A DNA stretch of 64,000 bases from NCBI RefSeq assembly GCF_035046485.1, contig NC_085138.1, positions 431,383,265-431,447,264 of the forward strand, read 5' to 3'. The notes beneath the pieces are model-generated. The model was not told where the DNA came from, did no database searches, and worked only from the letters and a program-made list of their open reading frames with translations. A program made the translations under genes and the position numbers. Below are positions 53,471-63,559 of this stretch, piece by piece. Every line of letters begins with the position of its first letter. The stretch's first letter is position 1. Origin of the DNA: Aedes albopictus. Lineage: Eukaryota; Arthropoda; Insecta; Diptera; Culicidae.

Positions 53471-53641
53471 GCAACCTTGTACTCCATTTAGGTAATAAAC
53501 TGAATCCATTCAGGTAATGAATCCGTTTAGGTAAAAATTCTATTTAGGCAGTCCCGACCCGTTACCTAAATGGACGTTTTGGTGTATAAGATACTGTCGC
53601 GTGTTCTGTTCAACAGACTGAGACATCTTGAGGAGTCTTTT

Positions 53642-53703
53642 GTCGGCGAATATATTTTTTATTCCTTGTTGGGTATATAAGTCACAAGTCGTCGGCGAAT
53701 ATA
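53642..53703. repeat. 13-bp duplication around a 36-bp insertion in the LINE
   Basis: GTCGGCGAATATA occurs at 53642-53654 and 53691-53703. The text between interrupts the RT frame (ESFVGEY|QAGFREGRS). Confidence 0.6.
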
Positions 53704-54131
53704 CCATGCTGGTTTTCGTGAGGGCCGATCAACAATGGATCAAATGTTTAGCCTGCGGATGTTCCTAGATTAATTTCGGGAATATAACTTGCAGACTCAC
53801 CATTTGTTCATTGATTTTAAAGTAGTGTATGATTCAGTGAAAAGAAAAGAGCTTCGGCAGATAATGTAAGAACATGGTTTTCCGGTGAAACTAATTATGC
53901 TGATACGCGCAACGCCGGATGGACCAATATCAAGTGTTCGGATCGCAGACGTAGCAGTGTCTACCTTGTTTGTGACCTTGGATGGATTGAAGCAGGATGA
54001 TGTTCCTTCAAATTTTCGGTTCAACATTGCATTCGAAGGAGCGATTAGGAGGTCTGGGCGTGCAGAGGGATGACACTATCAGCACATGCTCGCACATGGT
54101 TCTTGGCTTTGCGAACGATATTGAACTCATT

Positions 54132-54792
54132 TATTTATTTATGTAGATAAACATCAACAGGCATTTATTGCCCCAATGATGTGACTTAAAAGTAATTTAC
54201 ATCTGCATATTTAATCATCATAGAGTAATAAGCCTGCTAGGCATATAATAATGCAACAAATAATAACACATTACATTTAATCAAAATCAACTTGCAATAC
54301 ATATATATAGATCAACTCAAACGAGCAAACAAATTCAATGAAAGGTAAATTCCGGATGTTTTTCCTCTTATAGCCGCAACGGTGTCCAAGTTGTGTTACC
54401 AAACTCAATAAACTCTCTACATCGCACTTCCTTCGGCCAATTTGATCTTTTTAGAGCGACCCTACGGTAGTTTTCGTCTATTTTAACTTTGAATGAGATG
54501 AAATCAAGCGTAGATCTATCCTTCCATTTCGGTACCAAACATTCAATACTGAGCACTTCCTCCACTCCGATAGCATCAGTAACCATCTGCAATATTTCTT
54601 CTTCGGTGACGTCATTGGATATATATGAAACATGTAGCTGCAACGGCGAATCGGAGATATAACGAGGTCCTGTTTCCTGGTTTTTGGACAGCCTGGTAGA
54701 TGACAACGGTGATATGCTTCTGCTGAACGAGCTCTTCGGTTCTTCTACAATTTCGACTGGTATTATCTCCTTGGTATTATTTCGGCATTTCG
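54132..54792 (-). mobile_element. LINE ORF1-only insertion in the RTE element
   Basis: A 661-bp minus-strand insertion flanked by TCATT (54127-54131, 54793-54797). It carries the C-terminal ~140 codons of a non-LTR ORF1 protein (VSYISNDVTEEEILQMV, FISFKVKIDENYRRVAL, WPKEVRCREFIE) ending at 54368, then about 235 bp of 3' sequence to an (AAATA)-type tail at 54132. No ORF2 lies between ORF1 and the tail. The ORF1 style is that of CR1/Jockey-group LINEs of mosquitoes. Confidence 0.65.
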
Positions 54793-54802
54793 TCATTGTC
54801 AT
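54368..54802 (-). pseudogene. ORF1 C-terminal fragment of a non-LTR retrotransposon
   Basis: 144 codons are open, but the first residues come from flanking LINE sequence and the true N-terminus is missing. Motifs LHVSYISNDVTEEEI and IECLVPKWKDRSTLDFISFK match RRM-like nucleic-acid-binding segments of ORF1 proteins, and WPKEVRCREF the conserved C-terminal box. Confidence 0.6.
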
Positions 54803-54947
54803 CGATCGTAGGGCAGTGGAGGAAGCTTATGCTCCTCCGAAGAGAGAGGCAGGCTTGACGATTAACTCTATCAAGACGAAGTATATGATAGCAGATAGAG
54901 ACAGAGACAGACTTAGTAGTGTTAGTGCTACACAGTATCAAAAATTC

Positions 54948-55075
54948 GGGTAAATTTACGCTACATATAATGCACATAAAGGGGATGCCAAGGTTAGCGC
55001 AGAATTCCGCTGGCGTTAAAATTTACATGTGTAGTTTTGATTGCTGGTGTGAATTTTAATCATCGTGTAACTAGC
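54948..55075. mobile_element. Short unrelated segment replacing part of the LINE
   Basis: LINE homology stops at VSATQYQKF and resumes at LYKTLILPV. The 128 bp between, GGTAAATTTACGCTACATAT to AATTTTAATCATCGTGTAAC, is foreign and has weak GTAAATTT/AAATTTAC inverse motifs. Some LINE sequence is also missing. Confidence 0.5.
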
Positions 55076-55530
55076 AAACGCAACTCTTTATAAGACGCTG
55101 ATTCTTCCGGTTGCCTTCTACGGTCACGAGGCGTGGACGTTGAAGGAGGTAGACCGAAAAGCTTTTTGGGTTTTTGAGTGCAAAGTTCTGCGGACAATTC
55201 TCTGTGGGAAAAAAAAAATGGAGTATGACGCAGACGCATGATTCACGAGTAGTACCAAGTGAACTAAGATGCGAAAATTGTGAAACGTATATAATACGGC
55301 AGACTTCAGTGGGCTGGACACGTAGTGCTAATGTCAAAAGAAAGAATAGCCAAAAAAAAATTTTCGGCAGGGAATCAGGTAGAGGTCGGTAACTGCGTGG
55401 GCAGCCGCGAACGTGCTGGCAGCTCATAGTTGAAGAAGATCTGCGATCCCTACACAATCGGGGAAACTGGAATATCGTCGCCTAAGACCGACGGTGATAG
55501 TGCTCTACTATAAGTTCGGCGTTCGAGAAA

Positions 55531-55840
55531 AAATATTTGGAAACCAACATAATATCAAGGTAGGTACAACATGAAAATTGTTTTCCACTAAAACTTACAC
55601 GGATAAGAAAAATCGATTGCAAAACTTATTTATATCCCTTACGAAATGTGGTTTACTGGGTTAACGAAAATACCATTTCATAAAGCTCAAAACCATTTGG
55701 TGTAGAAGTGCGTTGAATGTGTCAAAGACGTACATTGCCGAGCGGTCAATCAATCTCAAGACAATACTTAAGAAATTGTCGACTTCATTTTAACGCCTTA
55801 AAAAAGAGGGTTCCCTGAACTCCGGTTTTGTCTTTCCATA
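55531..55840. other. No recognised feature
   Basis: AT-rich sequence after the LINE. Confidence 0.4.
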
Positions 55841-57010
55841 ACAGCTCAAATCGATCATCGTTTGCAAAGTTGCAAATAAACCCAGCTCATCTAAGGCCAA
55901 TCACCGCGAACGGATGACAACCACCAGCCTGCGGTGTCATGCCCTCTAACTTCCGCGCGGCGAGTGGTAACCAAACAGAAAGCAAAAGTGTCGCGCGGGT
56001 ATAACGCTTCACAACCGCCGTCATCATTCGCGGCGAAGACTCACGGGAGGAAGTATTTAGAGCTCGTTTATCTGTCCTCTTGGTTGATTTGGTTCGGTTC
56101 GCCAATAGGTTGGGTACCACCAATCCCCCGCGAGCGAGGCAGCCACGACATGTATCCATCCAAAGCTTTCAAAGGTTCGTTGTCGTTGTGATGATGAGGA
56201 GAAAATATGCAAATTGCCCAGATGAGAGAGAAATTTCAGCATAACCTATCAATTTATTCCGATTGCCCCGCGAACTAGCATTGGCGGGCATACAGCAGCA
56301 GCTTAGTCAGTCTCACAGCTCGCTCTGTATCATTCTGTCATGTACACAACCGCCTCTTATCTTTTTTGTGTGTTTATTTAGAGCCTTGTAGCATCACCTT
56401 GTTCGGGGGTTTTCCGCCCCTCAGCGAAAGATTCTGTTTTTCATCTTGCAAGAGGTGCAATTGCACACCTTATAAGTAAATAAGACATTAATCGAAGGGA
56501 AAATTAATGAATGGCCAAGATTGGCTGCTGGGGGCGCTGTTCAATCCAATTGAACATGGTCAGCGGTGACGACCGACGACGACGGCGCTACATCAACGGG
56601 AAAGAAAGTGGTTTTCCTGTCTGGCTTGGCTCTATGGTGTTGTTTCATGAAACCCCGATGATGGAATTATGATTGGGCCTATCGCCTCTCTTGGAGCATG
56701 ACAGACACCAAGCGCAGGGGACAAGCAAGCGGCGTCGCGTCGGTTCGGTTGCACTGAACTGACCAAAGGCGACCAGGCGAAAATGTTAATCGATTGACGT
56801 TTAGAAGCGCGGGGACTTCTACGTAAGCTCCAACCTGCCTGCCTGCGTGTGAAAGTCCGTGGCCCTATTGAACCCGGGCGCCCAGCTCGAAGATGAATGC
56901 GCGATGACCTATTTTCCGGACGACTAGCGATGACGCGCGCGCAGCGGATGGAACCCAAAGGCGCAGAGATGTTAACATTTTTCGGTTTTATCATAATTGG
57001 ATCATTTTCT
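55840..57010. other. GC-rich island without a supported gene
   Basis: Balanced composition, no repeat family, and open frames on both strands (55887-56159 minus, 55934-56191 plus, 56632-57027 minus) that overlap one another and show no domain. Could hold conserved host regulatory or UTR sequence. Confidence 0.3.
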
Positions 57011-57530
57011 GTGTGGAAATGTGGCACACTGGCTTAGATGACCATTGGATGAGAAAAGTTAAGTGGACTCAATGCTGAGTTCTCGATTGAAGCAATTCTT
57101 CCAATCGTCATAAATATTTATGTGTATGAAATGTGGTACAACTGGTGAAGATGTCAAGAAACCGCCAAGTTGAAAGTCGATGTGTCTTGTTCACGTTCGT
57201 CTCATAGATTATAGTCCTACAATAGCGAATTGGTCAATACATTTCCTGCTTTCTTGATTTTATATATAAATATATATAGATGTATTGCATATGCCATGTA
57301 CAGTACATTTTCGAGCAAATTGTGCAAAATTAACGTACAAAACAAAATTAGCATTGCTGTTGAATTCATGTAGGTAATTCGAAAACAAAGCTATAAGGGA
57401 AGAGTTTCTGGTGAATACCTGAAGGAACTCCTTGAGAATTATTATAAGATTTTTTTGAAAAACTTTCGGAAAAATTCAAGAACAAAAATCCTGAAAGAGT
57501 TTTCGAAAAAAAACCCAAATCAAACCATCA
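57011..57530. other. AT-rich spacer, array units at the end
   Basis: Nothing supported to 57410; GGAATTTC-type units at 57410-57520. Confidence 0.4.
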
Positions 57531-58060
57531 CCACTTTCCTGGGGACATCCGAAATATTTCGGGTGTGGCCAGAATCACTCTAAGGGGTGTGGGAGCCTAA
57601 AAGGACTATTATGCTTCATGTTTCGACAAATCATGAAGTTTGAGGTGCCGCATGAATGATTTTGACTGTGTTTGAGAAATGACCACATCCCTGGGGGCAT
57701 CCGGAATATTCCGGGTATGGCCAGACCAAAGGGCCCCAAAGGGCCATAAGGGCCTAGAAGGATTATTTTCCTTTATGTTTCATCAAATCATGAAGTTAGA
57801 GGTGTCGCACGGTTGATTTTGATAACATTGTGGAAATGGCCACTTTTGTCACATCCCTGGGGGCACACGGAACATTCCGGGTATGGCCAGGCCGTTCCCG
57901 AGGGGTCTGAGAAGCGTGGAATGACTATTTTCCTTCATGTTTCGACAAATCATGAAGTTTGAGGTGCCGCATGAATGATTCTGACAATGTTACTAGAATG
58001 GCCACTTTGGCCACATCCCTGGGGGCACCCGAGACATATCCGGTTCATGAGACTGTTTGA
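57531..58060 (+). repeat. Minisatellite of ~160-bp units, 3+ copies
   Basis: Units begin near CCACATCCCTGGGGGCAYCC at 57532, 57684, 57850 and 58012 (periods 152, 166, 162). Each holds ATTCCGGGTATGGCCAG, ATTTTCCTTCATGTTTCGAC and AAATCATGAAGTTTGAGGTG. Unit length varies by indels in the middle. Confidence 0.8.
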
Positions 58061-58400
58061 TTGTCTCATCTCAAGTCAATGGTTCCTTGCAGTTATATAG
58101 TTTCTGTATTTCTGGCGCATAATATATGCAAATTTCCAAAATAATAAATGCAGAGTAAAATGCACTCATGTGTCATTTTCCGGCCGGTCATGACCCCAAC
58201 GGAATCTGGAATAATTCCGGAACGGATGGGTGAACCGGCTCGGTATGATAGTCCTTGACTATTTGGGCAAACCTGGAGCGAATGCAATTGACTTCAAAAA
58301 AATCGGTTGGGAAATGCCTTTTTCATAGTTGATTCTAGATTCGAAAATCTTCCGATCGTTGGGTACGCGAAGATTAAGGGTCGTCCAAACTGTCCTGAAA
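58061..58400. other. Mixed sequence with a remnant of the minisatellite
   Basis: GGAATAATTCCGGAACGGATGG at about 58206 resembles the unit's CGGAATATTCCGG region. Otherwise nothing is recognised. Confidence 0.35.
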
Positions 58401-59590
58401 TTAGGCTCTTGACAGTAACAGTAGATATTCTCACAAAAAATTCTGGGAGAATCCTTAATATAATTTCTGCAGGAATCCTTACAGAAACTGCAGACAATGG
58501 TACTGGAGGAGTTCATGAATTAGTCCCTAAATTAACTTCTGAAGAGATGCAGAAGCAAATCATGGTAAAACTCCTGCAGATACTTTTGGAGGAGTACTTA
58601 AATAGATCTGACTGACAAAAATCCTTCGAAGATTTTCTGAAATAATCCCTAGAGGAATTTTTGGAGAATACCCTGCCGAAATTTTCAATAATCTGGAGGA
58701 ATGCTTGAAGGAATCACTAAAATATATTTCTAAAAAAAACAAGTTTCGAAGAAAATTCGTGAAGAAATACTCCTGGAGAAACGCCAAAGAACTATTCCGG
58801 AAGGGATTTCTGAAGAAATTCCAGAGAGAGTCTCTGAAGGAATTTCTAAGGGGTCCCCGCAAATTTTTCTGGGGGAGTCCTTTAAAAAATGTCTTAAAAA
58901 TTCCCTAGAGAAGTCGATGGTGCAAACCCTGGACGATTATCTGATGAATTTCTTACGAAGCTTTTTGAAAGAACTTTTGGTAGAATCTCTTTAGAATTTT
59001 TAAGAAAAATTTATTTCTTAAGAAGATCCCAACATCTGGATCGAAACGTTGGCGATGAGATAAGAAAATCAACGCTTTGTTTTGACTGAAAGCCGAAATC
59101 CCACAAGAAATAACTCAACTTCCCAGTCGAACCTTACTTGTAGAAGTTCGACTGGGAAGTTGACTTATTTCTTGTGGGTTTTAAGACGAATTCTTGCAAA
59201 ATTCCAGAATGGAACCTCTCGAGGAGCTCCAAAACAAATTTCAGAAAGCTTTCCAGCAAGAAAAAAAACTAAATTTCTGAAGGAATCGCAAGAGGAATTT
59301 CGGGACGGATACTCGGAGAAACCTCAGGAGAAGTTTCTGCAAGAATCTTCTAAGAAATTACTGAAATCATAGCTGGAGTAATCTTTGAAGGGACTTCTAA
59401 AGAATTCGCTACAATCTGTTGAGAAATTTCTGCAGTAATTATTTTTTTAAAGAAATGGTTGGTTGAATATCGGGAGAAACGCCGGGAGAAATATCTTGAA
59501 GAACTTTTCGAGAAGTTTCTAGAGGAATTCGTGGAAAAATCTGAATTAAAAAATCCTGAAAGAAAATTCAAAAGGAATTCCTAAAGGTAT
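58400..59590. repeat. Degenerate GGAATTTC-type array
   Basis: Irregular GAAGGAATTTCTGGAGGAGT-type units in both orientations. Open frames on both strands here (58307-58615, 58560-58862, 59082-59372) reflect the repeat. A hairpin lies at 59100-59178. Confidence 0.6.
59100..59178. repeat. 33-bp hairpin in a dispersed motif
   Basis: CCCACAAGAAATAACTCAAC...(59100-59132) and its inverse (59146-59178) pair with one mismatch and a 13-nt loop. ATCTGGATCGAAACGTTGGC just upstream belongs to the same dispersed insect repeat type. Confidence 0.7.
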
Positions 59591-59605
59591 CCTTGGAAGG
59601 GTGTC

Positions 59606-60000
59606 AGGCCATTTCGCCGAATGCCGTTTGGCCGAATGTCGTTTGGCCAAACTAGTACCAAAAGGATTTTGAGGCGTGGGCAAACTCTGCACAACTTTCC
59701 AGCTGCCAATGTGATCATTAGAAATATTTCCTACTTTTAATCAATGACTATTATTTCTAGTTTTACCATTAAAGCATTAGTTGGCGTTGAAACTGGGAAT
59801 ATTTTTGACAGAGATTTTTCCTTTGAATCATAGGCTGTTCTTTCGGGTCATACTGATATAAGTCATATAAGAGTTCCTGCAATAATTTCAGAATAAAAGT
59901 AAACAATAATTCAACCAGGAGTTTCATCGGATTAATTTTTTGTGTAGTATTTTTTTTAGAAATTATTGGTGAAATATCAGAAGGAATCCGCAAGCAATTA
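59606..60000. mobile_element. Partial phrase-type element (CCGTTTGGCCGAATG)
   Basis: GGCCATTTCGCCGAATGCCGTTTGGCCGAATGTCGTTTGGCC at 59611-59652 is a phrase terminus. The adjoining interior (GCTGCCAATGTGATCATTAG, TTTGAATCATAGGCTGTTCTTTC) matches that near 7785-8135. No inverted right end was found; it may have been lost. Confidence 0.55.
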
Positions 60001-61430
60001 AAAAATGACTCAAGAATTAACGTTTTGATTGGGAAACCATCATCCAGATAATGTGCATAAAGTTCAAGTTATTGCTTTGGGGTTGCACTGGCATTTTGAA
60101 ACCTTGAGTATCCAGCTCTAAAGTATTAGAAATATCCTTAGAGCAATTGTATGACTTTGTGAACTTTCATTATGAGGAATCTAGATTTTTTTATTTTCTG
60201 GAAAAAATTCACAAGGGAATCTCTCAAAAGTTAATAGTAAGAATCTTGTGGGAATAGTTTGTATTGGTACCCTTGATTTCCTTACACACAAAATAGACAA
60301 AATTTGTACTTTGAGTGCAGAAAACAAATTATTCTGTGTTGAGGCCATACAAGTTTTAATTCCGAACTCAATATGAGGTATTCAGATAAGCTTGGAATAA
60401 AGAATTACCCCAACGTACTTTGCCTGTGTTGATGCACATACTAATGTTAGGGAGTCGTCGGCAATTCATTAGTAGGAAGCGTTATTATTGAGTCACCTCA
60501 ATAGCGTATCTGCTAAGAGATGCAACAAAAGTAGTGACAAGTCCCCCTCTTGGGGGCATCTAAAGTTATGATACACCGATCCGAGGTAAGAGAATCATAA
60601 CTTCAAGAATGACATCAGGTTCATCCGAAGATGTGATACACCCACACATCCTGGAAATCAACATTCTAGAACTTCCTCATCAGAGGAAGTATAATCACCT
60701 TGCGTTCATCATCGAAGAGCATTTATCAGGAAATCCTTAAATTTTGCACGAATTTTGTTCAATCGACTGACTTCACTCAAAACTGAAGAGATTTGTTCAA
60801 AGGTTTTTCCAACCGGATGTTTTAGCATTCAGCAGACCGAAGAGCTTTTTGTAGGCCTTGAGAGCTGACCTGAAAACCTTCCATCCAGCAGCACGTCGCC
60901 TGGTTCAGCTTTTTCTACATTAGTTCATCTGTTATTGGCTGTTTCCGGTCAAAGCTGATTTTTAGGCGGGATTACTTTATATCTTCCATCGTTTCGGCTC
61001 TTAGTTTGTGCCTTTTTCAGGGAGGTTATAGGCGTACCACTATATTGTTTCCTGAGCTTGGCCAGATCAGAGTACAACCAAGGGGCTCCAATTGGTCAAT
61101 TGGTCAACTCGCGATGAATTGAAGTCGTGTAAACTTAGTGTTATGATAGTTTACATGATTATCATGCAAACTTGTGTTATATGTCATGTAAATACTCACA
61201 CTCTTTTTTCGATCTATGTAGCACATATCGGTTGTGTTGCCTATGGTACGTAACCCAAGATTTGTATTACAAATTTCAGCAAAAATTCAGTGGAAGGCCT
61301 TTTGCAGTATGCGATGACTTGTTTGAAAGCATGGTTCATTATGCGGTAAATCAACCGAACAAAAGACGTATTTCCAATTGAGGTTCCTAACAGGCACATG
61401 ATGTAATTTCCTGTATCATCCCACGAATAC
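60001..61430. other. No recognised feature
   Basis: AT-rich, unique-looking sequence without element ends or coding signal. TAAAGTTATGAT...ATCATAACTT (60570-60604) is a short imperfect palindrome. Confidence 0.4.
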
Positions 61431-62400
61431 CAGGTTTCAGATTACCTGCTAATCATTCTCATCACGCACTTTTATCGAGTTGCGGCCATGACAAAGAGCT
61501 TGAAAGTTTCTGTCGATTAAACGACATGAACGGCAAACCACATCGTCATCGAAGCACGGGGAAAACATGTCAAATCACGGATCCATTGCATTTTCCAAAT
61601 TCCTCGGACCGACCGCAGACAACAAAAGTGCAATCAGCGGGAGCATCGCCGCCGTGTGCATTTCGAAGCGCAATCTGGCTGGTAAGTAGCCATCAGCACC
61701 ACAAAACATCGGGGGGCACCGATCGATGATGAGCACCTTTCGTGAACTTCGCTTCTCGGGCTGGAGCCCTACCTATAAGTCCACACGGAGAAACTACCAA
61801 CGACAACCAGCCAGCCAAGCAGTCAGTCAGTCAAGGTGCACAATCGAGCCTAATTTTCTGTGAAAATGAAACATAAACAGCATGATGTGAAATTTAATTA
61901 AGGTCTCGCCATCCAGGGCTCTCGGTTCGGTGGCTCTGGTGCTGTGAATCGGTAGATTACGATTGTACGCGCACGAGCTGTGTGGTTTCTGGCTTGCCCG
62001 GGCGTCAGTACCGTCCCTCCTGCTCCTCCGATTTAATAGAATTCAAAATCGCGTTGCGCGGCTTTATCGATGGGAAACACAGTTCAAATTGCCTACTCCT
62101 ACAAGTCAATTTGGCATGAACTTTGATTTTAGGTTTGCTCGTTGGTCGTTATTCGATTTCCGTTGCAACGATATGCGCGAAACCTGGCTCATTGCTAGGG
62201 CAAAATGGGAGAAAATGAAAATCCAATGTGCACCGGCGCGGCGCGCACGAGGGAGCGAAGCCAGTTCCGTTCGTGAGGTGCTTATAAAAGTGGCAGCTTT
62301 GATTAGACGAGTTCCGCTGTGAAATGTGACCCCACGATCCGGACAAAGTATGTGGTTAATGACGCTCGGAAATGTCAGAGATTCATGTGGCGATGTGCCG
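61430..62400. other. GC-richer island with a possible splice donor
   Basis: Unique-looking host sequence. AATCTGGCTG|GTAAGT at 61682 is a strong donor consensus but no matching coding frame or start is identified. Frames at 61963-62322 plus and 62149-62346 minus overlap and lack domains. Confidence 0.3.
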
Positions 62401-62570
62401 CGGATTTCAGGGCGATCCTAAGTTGAGCCTACAGTTCGTCATATTTTCAAAAATTTAAGCTTTCCTTTACATTTAATGCTGCGTTCGTTCTAATCAACTT
62501 AGTGAAAAACATCAACACTAACTAAACTTAAGATGATGATGAACCTGGGCTTGTTAGGGGAATATTTGCA

Positions 62571-62770
62571 AGTAAAAAGAAAATCGTGTACTGTTCCTTT
62601 GAATTCCACTAAGAATTTGCATCCTTTGACAGATACGTATTTCGACCTCAACTGTAAGTCGAGTCAAGTACAAGGCACTGAAGACGACCTTACAGTTGAG
62701 GTCGAAATACGTATCTGTCGCATCCTTAGGAATTCTAAGGAACAGTGCCTAACATAATTTTCTTTTTACT
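62571..62770. mobile_element. 200-bp foldback element (GACAGATACGTATTTCGACC)
   Basis: Perfect 31-bp arms 62628-62658 and 62689-62719, with outer arms pairing imperfectly (AGTAAAAAGAAAAT and ATTTTCTTTTTACT). The CAGATACGTATTTCGACCTC segment with following GAAGACGACCTTACAG is a dispersed motif familiar from many insect genomes. Confidence 0.75.
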
Positions 62771-63342
62771 TAAGCTTAAGAATTGAAATTTAAGCTTGAA
62801 GCTCATATTGACTATCCTAAAATGAAAAGCAGACTAAACATTCGTTCATTCTCATCTGAATCAGGTTCTTCATAATGATGCAAATCGCATTCAAACGATG
62901 AATCAATTTTCACCATTAAACCACGCTTACAACACCCCCATGTCGGAGCACATAAAAAGACATCATTAGAATCAGGTGCTTCGATTGTACCCATACCGGC
63001 TGGCGGCAGGTACCGCCTTCTAGCTATAAATCAGGTTCCAGTTTTCCACTACGTAGTTGGATACGTCAACCCGGTGCAACGACGACCACGTTGCGACACG
63101 CGTTGCTTGGGAGTACGCATGCTCTCGAACATATGGCTTAGTCTACAAAATAGGCGGGTGAACTATTGGTAAATGCATCCATTAAAGGTCACAAGGTATG
63201 CAAACGCGCGTCTATGCATTGACTGCGCACGAGCCAGCGGGTGCAGCTCAGCTGCACATTCATCGATGTAGCAGGGCCATAAATCAACCGAGAGGAAACT
63301 AATTGATTAGCAATATTGGCAGTGCTCTGAGCGAACGATTAG
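62771..63342. other. GC-richer host-like sequence from 63000, no supported gene
   Basis: No repeat family or coding exon is identified. 62812-62994 minus is a short frame without a domain. Confidence 0.35.
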
Positions 63343-63344
63343 TA

Positions 63345-63557
63345 CCGTAAACTGGGGTGTAGTTGATCAGTGGGGTGAACCTGATCACTCAATTACCCTT
63401 GGATATAGGCTTTCAAGAAAGCAACAATTCTATTTTAACCATTCACAATCCAATGACGTTACATTAGAATTGAATGGTAACTTCCTTGAAAGTCGATATT
63501 CGTGGGTTATTGAGTGATCAGGTTCCCCCCACTGATCAACTACACCCCAGTTTACGG
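63345..63557. mobile_element. 213-bp TA MITE
   Basis: CCGTAAACTGGGGTGTAGTT at 63345 and AACTACACCCCAGTTTACGG ending 63557 begin ~55-bp inverted arms (GATCAGTGGGGTGAACCTGATCACTCAATTACCC and inverse). TA on both sides (63343-63344, 63558-63559). No coding capacity. Confidence 0.85.
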
Positions 63558-63559
63558 TA

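Larger units (their letters stand above)
51592..53584. mobile_element. 2-kb TA element with CATTTAGGTAA phrase termini
   Basis: CACTCAAACCTCTATTTAGGT at 51592 and ACCTAAATGGACGTTTTGGTG ending 53584, TA on both sides (51590-51591, 53585-53586). The termini are strings of CCATTTAGGTAA variants, inverted between ends. It sits in a tyrosine codon of the LINE's DSGYKIL, and removing it with one TA restores that frame. It carries a second phrase-type element inside. Confidence 0.75.
50595..55530 (+). mobile_element. RTE-clade LINE, degenerate, split by three later insertions
   Basis: Plus-strand fragments in order: endonuclease (VRTLNEPSRVGLL, VAAIQEIR, 50610-51480), linker and first reverse transcriptase block (YKKG...[13 protein letters not shown], 51500-51591), RT core (KILSRVLFNRLRHLEESF, AGFREGRST, 53585-54131), continuation (DRRAVEEAY, INSIKTKYMIADR, 54798-54947) and C-terminal region (LYKTLILPVAFYGHEAWTL, YGRLQWAGHV, 55076-55500). 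Such elements nick DNA with an APE-type endonuclease and reverse-transcribe on site. Many stops and frameshifts are present, and the catalytic FADD is FAND near 54106-54117, so this copy is dead. The 5' end and tail are not resolved. Confidence 0.8.
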
